From Streptomyces sp. NBC_00358 (GTDB lineage Bacteria > Actinomycetota > Actinomycetes > Streptomycetales > Streptomycetaceae), in NCBI RefSeq assembly GCF_036099295.1, contig NZ_CP107976.1, positions 4,526,001-4,590,000 of the forward strand: a stretch of 64,000 bases of DNA, in the 5' to 3' direction. Made by a program: the position numbers and the translations under genes. Below the pieces are notes generated by a model. That model was given only the letters and a program-made list of their open reading frames with translations, was not told where the DNA came from and ran no database searches. Every line of letters begins with the position of its first letter. Position 1 is the first letter of the stretch. Of this stretch, positions 59,112-64,000 are shown in pieces.

Positions 59112-59136
59112 AACTACCCCTGATTTTTGGGGAGTT
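59112..59136. promoter_or_regulatory. Small hairpin in the gap upstream of LuxR copy B
   Basis: AACT(A)CCCC and GGGGAGTT pair around a T-rich loop. The interval 58844-59196 (353 bp) is less GC-rich than its surroundings and should hold the promoter of copy B and the end of the vanX unit; I see no gene in it. Confidence 0.4.
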
Positions 59137-59196
59137 ACGACTGTCACGCACGGCACGGCGAAGGCGGCGGCCGCGATACGCAGGCGGAAGCGGAAG

Positions 59197-59853
59197 CTAC
59201 GACGGGCCGGCGGCCGTGACCGGAAGTTCACTCGGCCCGTAGATCGCGTGAGCGGCGCCCGTGACGAGGGCCCAGTAGCGGTCGCCGTACGACCAGTGCC
59301 ACCACTCGGTCGGGTAGTTGACGAGGCCGGCGGCGGTCAGCGCGCCGGCCAGGAGCCGGCGATGGGCGCGCGCCGTCGCGGCGAGGCCGTCCGCGTCGGT
59401 GTAGCAGGCGCCGCCGCTCTCCTCGGGGTCCGCGTTCACGCGCGTGCCCATGTCCAGTTCCCGGCCGTCGGCGTCGACGAGGGTGAGGTCGACGGCGGCA
59501 CCGGCGCTGTGCGGGGCGATCTCCGGCGGGGACACGAAGCGGCTCGTCGCGTCGCGCAGGCGTCCGGGGTCCCACCCGGGGTGTTCCGCGCGCAGTCCGG
59601 CGGCGTACCGGTCGAAGTAGAGGCGCTGCAACGACGGCGGCCGGTAACCCTCGACGAACAGCAGCCGCACGCCGTCCGGCAGCAGGTCCCCCGCCGCCAC
59701 GAGCCGGTCCAGCACCCCTTGGCGCAGATGCGCGTACGCCCCGGTGGCGTCGCTTCTGCGGGCGTCGACGGGGAAGGGCTCCCTCGTCCGTACGTCGAGG
59801 AGCGGCTCGCCGCAGTCCACGACGGGTATGGCGGCGATCTTCGGGTCGGACAT
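59197..59853 (-). CDS. D-alanyl-D-alanine dipeptidase, VanX-type
   Basis: 218 residues from MSDPKIAAIPVVD (AGGA 10 nt upstream); an ATG six codons earlier is possible. The zinc motif SxHxxGxAxD appears as 'APHSAGAAVDLTL' (His and Asp), and the C-terminal 'EWWHWSYGDRYWA' supplies the catalytic Glu and the third ligand His. 'RLLFVEGYRPPSLQ' contributes the Arg. It hydrolyses D-Ala-D-Ala. No vanH, vanA or vanRS is nearby, so wall recycling rather than glycopeptide resistance is more likely. Confidence 0.93.
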   Translation of the reverse strand: MSDPKIAAIPVVDCGEPLLDVRTREPFPVDARRSDATGAYAHLRQGVLDRLVAAGDLLPDGVRLLFVEGYRPPSLQRLYFDRYAAGLRAEHPGWDPGRLRDATSRFVSPPEIAPHSAGAAVDLTLVDADGRELDMGTRVNADPEESGGACYTDADGLAATARAHRRLLAGALTAAGLVNYPTEWWHWSYGDRYWALVTGAAHAIYGPSELPVTAAGPS

Positions 59854-60031
59854 CAGCACGATCCTGGGCATGAGCCGATCATGCCCGACCGGCCTGTACG
59901 GGCCCAGGGCGCGCCGCGGACGCCGGGTGCGCGTGGAGGCCGGGGCCGACGGGTCCTGTGCCGCCGAACGGCCGCACAGCTCCCCTCAGGGGCCTCCTGT
60001 GCCGCCGGCCGGCCCGAGGCCCACGGGGAAA

Positions 60032-60061
60032 CCCCATCGTCCCGGCACCGGGACGATGGGG
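60032..60061. terminator. Perfect terminator hairpin after the sugar-binding lipoprotein gene
   Basis: Fourteen-bp complementary arms (CCCCATCGTCCCGG and complement) with a minimal loop, 9 nt beyond the stop on the minus strand. Confidence 0.85.
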
Positions 60062-60070
60062 GGAACGGCT

Positions 60071-61198
60071 CTACTTGATGCCGAGCGAGGCGCACGCCGA
60101 CCGGTAGGGAGCCGTGCAGATCTCCTTGGCGGTGTAGATGCTGTCCTGGATGACCGTGTTCCTGATGTTGTCCGTGGTGAGGGCCACCACGGGCACGAGC
60201 TGGGCCGGGATGTTCTTGTTCGAGGGGCTGTCGACCTTGTCGCGGGTGAGCGCGTCGAACTCGATCGAGCGGCCCTGGACCCGGGCGACCGCCATCTCGG
60301 CGGCGGCGCTGGCCTCCTGCGGGTACGACTTGTAAACGCTCATGTACTGGTCGCCCTTGATGATCCGCTGCACGGCGACGAGCTCGGAGTCCTGACCGGT
60401 GACCGGCGGAACCTTGGTGACGCCATCGGCCTTGAAGGCGTCGATGACCGCGCCCGCGATGCCGTCGTTGGCCGCGTAGACACCGGCGATGTTGCTCAGA
60501 CCGATGTCATGGATGGCCTGCACCATGTTGGCCTTGGCGTTCTCCGGCTTCCAGTCCTTGGTGTTGTACTGGGCGGCGATGATCACCTTGTCCTCGAGCT
60601 CGGACTTGGCGCCCGCCTTGAACTGCGCGGCGTTGGGGTCGGTCAGCGACCCGTTCATCATGACGATCTTCTTCGACGCGGAGCCGGAGCCCAGGGCGCC
60701 GACCAGGGCCTTGGCCTGGGTCTCGCCGACCAGCTCGTTGTCGAACGAGATGTAGGCGTCGATCGGACCCTGCGCCAGACGGTCGTAGGCGATGACCGGG
60801 ATACCGGCCTCCTTCGCCTTGCTCACGCCCTTCGCGATGGACACCGAGTCCACCGAGTCCACCAGGATCACGTCGACCTTGTCGTCCACCATCTGCTGGA
60901 GCTGGCGGAGCTGCTTGGCGGCGTCGGCCTCGGCGTTCTCGTAGACGACCTGGCCCTTGCCCTCGGTGAGCTTCTTGACCTGCTCCCGGATGATCGGGTA
61001 GTCGAACTTGTCGTAACGGGAGTTCTCCTTCTCGGGAAGGAGCAGGCCCACCTTGATGTCGTCGCCCTTCGTGGGGCTTGCCGAGGTGCCGCTCCCACCG
61101 AGTCCGACCAGGCCGCAGCCCGCGACGGAGACGGAGACGGCGGCGGACGACGCCACGGCTATGACGGTACGGCGGAGGCCGGTGTTACGAGTGTTCAC
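60071..61198 (-). CDS. Xylose-type ABC sugar-binding lipoprotein (orphan)
   Basis: 375 residues from a GTG (GGAAGG about 8 nt upstream). Lipobox 'SVSVAGC' at about residue 28. The ribose/xylose-binding type I fold shows 'DIKVGLLLPEKENSRYDKFDYPIIREQV', 'VDVILVDSVDSVSIAKGVSKAKEAGIPVIAYDRL' and 'GVYAANDGIAGAVIDAFKADGVTKVPPVTGQDSELVAVQRI', as in XylF. No permease or ATPase gene is adjacent (a terminator follows and an intergenic region precedes), so it must work with a remote transporter or sense sugar on its own. Confidence 0.93.
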   Translation of the reverse strand: MNTRNTGLRRTVIAVASSAAVSVSVAGCGLVGLGGSGTSASPTKGDDIKVGLLLPEKENSRYDKFDYPIIREQVKKLTEGKGQVVYENAEADAAKQLRQLQQMVDDKVDVILVDSVDSVSIAKGVSKAKEAGIPVIAYDRLAQGPIDAYISFDNELVGETQAKALVGALGSGSASKKIVMMNGSLTDPNAAQFKAGAKSELEDKVIIAAQYNTKDWKPENAKANMVQAIHDIGLSNIAGVYAANDGIAGAVIDAFKADGVTKVPPVTGQDSELVAVQRIIKGDQYMSVYKSYPQEASAAAEMAVARVQGRSIEFDALTRDKVDSPSNKNIPAQLVPVVALTTDNIRNTVIQDSIYTAKEICTAPYRSACASLGIK

Positions 61199-61311
61199 AT
61201 CAGGTGCCTTCCGGGCGAGGTTGCAGCATTGCGACCCAGGTGGCTGAAAGCCAACGCGGCGATCACCTCAGCGTCAAGGAGTAACCACTTAACGAGATGG
61301 CAACGGCGTTT

Positions 61312-61332
61312 CGTGTTCCACAAGTGAACACG
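61312..61332. promoter_or_regulatory. Candidate operator of the xylose-type binding-protein gene
   Basis: CGTGTTC-N7-GAACACG, a perfect 7-bp inverted repeat, lies 114 bp upstream of the GTG in an AT-richer region (61255-61340) that should contain the promoter. Confidence 0.55.
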
Positions 61333-61904
61333 ACGGGAAAAGACTACGCCCAACCTTCGAGCAATCCCCTCAGCTTCACCTTCCGTCATTCACTCCCGCG
61401 GCCAACTCCCGCTCCCGGGGGTCGTGATCGCCAACGGTTTTTAACCACCGTTGACGATCGGGCGGACCGGAGGAACGCCTGGACAGAGCCACCGGCACGA
61501 CGCGCGCCCGCCCCACGGCCCCCGCGCCCGGCCCCGGGGCGGAGGATCCACCGCGCCGGGCCCGGCGGCCTCCGCCGTGACGAACCGCACACCGCTCAGC
61601 CATAAGCGGCATTTCGATCCGACCGCCGCATTCCCGGGCGCACCCGAAAGAACATCCCGGTCACTCATTCCAAAACGGTCAACGTCGCCATTCCGCTTGG
61701 ACATCACATTCCGCACATTGCTTTCATCAAACGGACGGTCCAGGCAAACCTGACTTTCACCAACAAAGCAGTCCACCTCTCCCGCCACCGACGAGTTCAA
61801 GCCACCCGTGTCCACTTACGACCACTCGCGACCACTCGGGACAACGGGTGCTTCGGCCACGGGGGAGGGGGAGGCGAAGTGAGGTGAGCGCGTCCGGGCA
61901 CGCG
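61333..61904. other. Intergenic region with no supportable gene
   Basis: About 570 bp between the sugar-binding gene promoter and the hspR terminator. Open frames exist on both strands (for example 61441-61815 minus), but codon third positions are not G/C-biased and no homology is recognisable. The 61570-61830 part is notably less GC-rich (many A and C), suggesting old non-coding DNA or a degenerated gene. Confidence 0.6.
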
Positions 61905-61939
61905 CAGGGGCCCGGAGGTCGATGACCTCCGGGCCCCTG
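61905..61939. terminator. Perfect 16-bp stem terminator of the dnaK operon
   Basis: Arms CAGGGGCCCGGAGGTC and its complement with loop GAT, 13 nt beyond the hspR stop. It ends the grpE-dnaJ-hspR transcript. Confidence 0.9.
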
Positions 61940-61952
61940 TGGAGTCCGCGTC

Positions 61953-62405
61953 CTACTCGGGCGCCCGCTTGGGACGCCACACGACCAGCGCGCTGGTCTG
62001 CTGGACCTCCTGGTACGGGACCAGGTCCCGCCGGTAGGAGGCGTGCACGGCGGCCTCACGCTGCCGCATGGCGGCCGCGGCGCCGTCGAGGGCCGACTCC
62101 ATCTCCGCGACACGGGACTGGAGCGCGGCCACCTGGTTCTCCAGTTCGATGATGCGCTTGATGCCGGCCAGGTTGATGCCCTCGTCCTGCGAAAGCTGCT
62201 GGACGGTGCGCAGCAGCTCGATGTCGCGGGCCGAGTAGCGGCGGCCCCGGCCCGCCGTACGGTCGGGAGAGACCAGACCGAGCCGGTCGTACTGACGCAG
62301 GGTCTGCGGGTGCAGTCCGGAGAGCTGGGCCGCCACCGAGATGACGTAGACCGGAGTCTCCTCCGTCAGTTCGTACGGGTTGCGTCGACGACCGGTCGTG
62401 TCCAT
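61953..62405 (-). CDS. hspR: Heat-shock repressor HspR
   Basis: 150 residues, as known for Streptomyces HspR. MerR-type winged helix 'YVISVAAQLSGLHPQTLRQYDRLGLVSPDRTAGRGRRYSARDIELLRTVQQLSQDEGINLAGIKRIIELENQV', then a coiled coil and a C-terminal tail. HspR with DnaK as co-repressor binds HAIR sites and represses the dnaK operon, clpB and lon. Last gene of the dnaK-grpE-dnaJ-hspR operon, 7 nt after dnaJ. Target clpB with a HAIR is in the same window. Confidence 0.97.
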   Translation of the reverse strand: MDTTGRRRNPYELTEETPVYVISVAAQLSGLHPQTLRQYDRLGLVSPDRTAGRGRRYSARDIELLRTVQQLSQDEGINLAGIKRIIELENQVAALQSRVAEMESALDGAAAAMRQREAAVHASYRRDLVPYQEVQQTSALVVWRPKRAPE

Positions 62406-62412
62406 GGCTCCG

Positions 62413-63600
62413 TCATGCTCCCTTCGCGGCCTGGAACAGCTCCGCCCGCGGGTCCTCACCCGCGGTCGCCTCGCGATACGCCTCCAGAGCGTCACGAGCC
62501 TTGCCGGACAGATCCTGGGGAACCGTCACTTCGACGGTGACCAGGAGGTCGCCCCGCGTGCCGTCCTTACGAACCGCGCCCCTGCCCCGGGCACGCATGG
62601 TGCGTCCGTTGGGGGTGCCCGGCGGCAGCTTCAGCGTCACCGGGGGGCCGCCCAGCGTCGGCACCTTGACCTCGCCGCCGAGTGCCGCCTCCGCGAAGGT
62701 GACGGGCACGGTGACGGTGAGGTTGTCCTCCTTGCGGCCGAAGACCGGGTGGGCGTCCACATGGACCGTGACGTACAGGTCGCCGGACGGGCCGCCCCGT
62801 TCGCCGGGCGCTCCCTTGCCGCGCAGCCGGATCCGCTGGTTGTCGCTGACACCCGCCGGGATCCGGACCTGCATGGTCCGGGACGACTTGGCACGTCCGC
62901 TGCCCTTGCAGATCTCGCAGGGGTTCTCCGAGATCAGTCCGCGGCCCTTGCAGTCCGGGCAGGGGTCAGTGAGCGAGAAGCCACCGCCCGAGCCGCGGGC
63001 GACCTGGCCGGTGCCGACGCACGTCGGGCACACACGCGGTGTGCCGTTCGCGTCGCCGGTGCCCGAACAGGCCTTGCAGGGCGCCTGCGAGGTCATGCGC
63101 AGCGGAACGGTCGCACCGTCCACCGCCTCCGTGAAGGAGAGGGTGACCTCGGTGTCGATGTCCTGGCCGCGCCGGGGCTGCGTACGGGTGCCCGTGGTGG
63201 CGCCGCCGCGGTTGAACAGACCTCCGAAGACATCCCCGATGCCACCGCCGAAGCCGCCGGCTCCTCCCGCTCCCTGGCCCTGGGCACCGCCTCCGAAGAG
63301 GTCACCCAGGTCGAAGTTGAAGTTGCCGCCGCCCGCGCCGGGACCCGGCCGGAAACCACCGTTGCCGAAGAGAGCGCGTGCCTCGTCGTACTCCTTGCGC
63401 TTCTTCGGGTCGCCGAGCACGTCGTTCGCCTCGGAGATCTCCTTGAAGCGCTCCTCGGCCTTGGCGTTGCCCTTGTTGGCGTCCGGGTGGAACTCGCGGG
63501 CGAGTTTCCGGTACGCCTTCTTGATCTCGGCCTCGGTGGCGTCCTTGGGGACGCCGAGGACCTTGTAGAAGTCCTTCTCGATGAAGTCCTTGGTGCTCAT
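62413..63600 (-). CDS. dnaJ: Chaperone DnaJ
   Basis: 395 residues. J-domain with HPD ('KLAREFHPDANKGN'), a Gly/Phe-rich region of about 75 residues, four zinc-finger repeats CxxCxGxG (CKACSGTG, CPTCVGTG, CPDCKGRG, CEICKGSG) and the C-terminal substrate-binding barrels. It hands unfolded protein to DnaK and stimulates its ATPase. This is the DnaJ1-type copy of the dnaK operon. It starts 33 bp after grpE. Confidence 0.98.
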   Translation of the reverse strand: MSTKDFIEKDFYKVLGVPKDATEAEIKKAYRKLAREFHPDANKGNAKAEERFKEISEANDVLGDPKKRKEYDEARALFGNGGFRPGPGAGGGNFNFDLGDLFGGGAQGQGAGGAGGFGGGIGDVFGGLFNRGGATTGTRTQPRRGQDIDTEVTLSFTEAVDGATVPLRMTSQAPCKACSGTGDANGTPRVCPTCVGTGQVARGSGGGFSLTDPCPDCKGRGLISENPCEICKGSGRAKSSRTMQVRIPAGVSDNQRIRLRGKGAPGERGGPSGDLYVTVHVDAHPVFGRKEDNLTVTVPVTFAEAALGGEVKVPTLGGPPVTLKLPPGTPNGRTMRARGRGAVRKDGTRGDLLVTVEVTVPQDLSGKARDALEAYREATAGEDPRAELFQAAKGA

Positions 63601-63633
63601 CCCCGACGTCCCTCCTCCCTCGTCCGTTCAAGC

Positions 63634-64000
63634 TCAGCCCTCGTCCGGGCCACCGCTCTCCTTGTCCTCGACCGTCTCGGCCGATTCCTCGGCCTTGACC
63701 GTCTGCGCCCCGGGCTGCGGCTCGGCGACAGCCACCCGCGCGGGGCGGATGGTGCGCTCGCCGAAGCGATACCCCGGCTGCAGAATCGCCACGCACGTCG
63801 TCTCCGTGACGTCCGGCGCGTACGAGTGCATCAGGGCCTCGTGGATCGTCGGGTCGAAGGGCTCGCCCTCCTTGCCGAACTGCTGGAGCCCCATCTTCGC
63901 CGCGACGGTCTCCAGCGATTCGGCGACGGACTTGAATCCGCCGACGAGCTCGCCGTGATCCCGCGCGCGGCCGATGTCGTCGAGTACGGGCAGGAGCTCG
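63634..64000 (-). CDS. grpE: Nucleotide exchange factor GrpE (partial, 5' end off window)
   Basis: Only the C-terminal 121 residues are in the window. 'ELLPVLDDIGRARDHGELVGGFKSVAESLETVAAKMGLQQFGKEGEPFDPTIHEALMHSY' and 'VAILQPGYRFGERTIRPARVAVAEPQ' are the end of the long helix and the beta-domain that opens the DnaK nucleotide cleft. The Glu/Ala-rich tail is typical of actinobacteria. dnaK should lie just beyond the right edge. Confidence 0.95.
   Translation of the reverse strand, partial: ELLPVLDDIGRARDHGELVGGFKSVAESLETVAAKMGLQQFGKEGEPFDPTIHEALMHSYAPDVTETTCVAILQPGYRFGERTIRPARVAVAEPQPGAQTVKAEESAETVEDKESGGPDEG

Noticed and set aside
59197..59853. Glycopeptide-resistance operon
   Set aside because: Only the dipeptidase is present; no vanH, vanA, vanR or vanS is found.
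61441..61815. A 124-codon minus-strand frame upstream of the sugar-binding gene
   Set aside because: Third codon positions are not G/C-biased over its first half and the sequence resembles no family; possible decayed gene at most.

Overview
The window is about 64 kb of very GC-rich DNA with strong G/C bias at third codon positions, GTG and TTG starts, purine-rich ribosome binding sites and long antisense open frames. These features, plus the gene content (HspR/HAIR heat-shock control, NarL-type two-component pairs, LuxR, GntR, LacI and GbsR-type regulators, a bldA-type TTA codon, kynurenine genes, ClpB, purA, fba, pyrE), point to a Streptomyces chromosome. The order purA ... fba - pyrE ... 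clpB ... hspR-dnaJ-grpE matches my memory of the conserved core arm of Streptomyces chromosomes, so this looks like core DNA with a few accessory cassettes. I see no rRNA, tRNA, CRISPR array, insertion sequence, phage or plasmid gene.

Layout. 1-9.6 kb: a membrane-anchored PstS-like protein (cut by the left edge), a receptor Ser/Thr kinase, a class III aminotransferase, a GntR/FCD regulator, two small unknown proteins and a Tat-exported 5'-nucleotidase. 9.9-18.5 kb: a carbohydrate-use locus, with a LacI regulator divergent from a GH127 beta-L-arabinofuranosidase, an ABC sugar lipoprotein, two permeases and a secreted glycosidase with a ricin-type lectin domain (TTA at codon 7). No ATPase gene is present, so a shared MsiK-type ATPase is probable. 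18.6-24.7 kb: purA, a diacylglycerol-kinase-like protein, a 101-bp tandem repeat array, and a GbsR/MarR regulator divergent from a two-gene ABC exporter. 24.8-33 kb: a P450, two paralogous NarL-type two-component systems in tandem, an acyltransferase and a secreted hydrolase. An 18-bp motif recurs upstream of the first sensor kinase and upstream of the hydrolase.

33.2-36.6 kb: tryptophan-to-anthranilate kynurenine genes (dioxygenase and kynureninase overlapping, then a formamidase-like hydrolase behind two large palindromes). 36.7-46.2 kb: DUF3151, a frameshifted lipoprotein remnant, an MFS exporter, fba, pyrE, an aldose epimerase, a membrane-tethered SRPBCC protein with a long acidic low-complexity linker, a membrane spermidine-synthase-like protein and a DUF2617 protein. 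46.5-52.4 kb: a small Cys/Gly-rich membrane protein, a class I aminotransferase, a large membrane protein, a PIG-V-like glycosyltransferase and a YbjN-domain protein.

52.6-64 kb: clpB with a near-perfect HAIR operator, a PPOX-family flavin protein, then the most unusual cassette: a secreted 96-residue peptide with four DSGWT repeats, translationally coupled to a Rieske-like protein that lacks the iron ligands, beside two paralogous LuxR regulators. An orphan VanX dipeptidase, an orphan xylose-type binding lipoprotein, and hspR-dnaJ-grpE (grpE cut by the right edge) follow. HspR encoded at the right end should repress clpB through its HAIR about 7 kb away. Many transcription units end in perfect GC-rich hairpins, listed individually.
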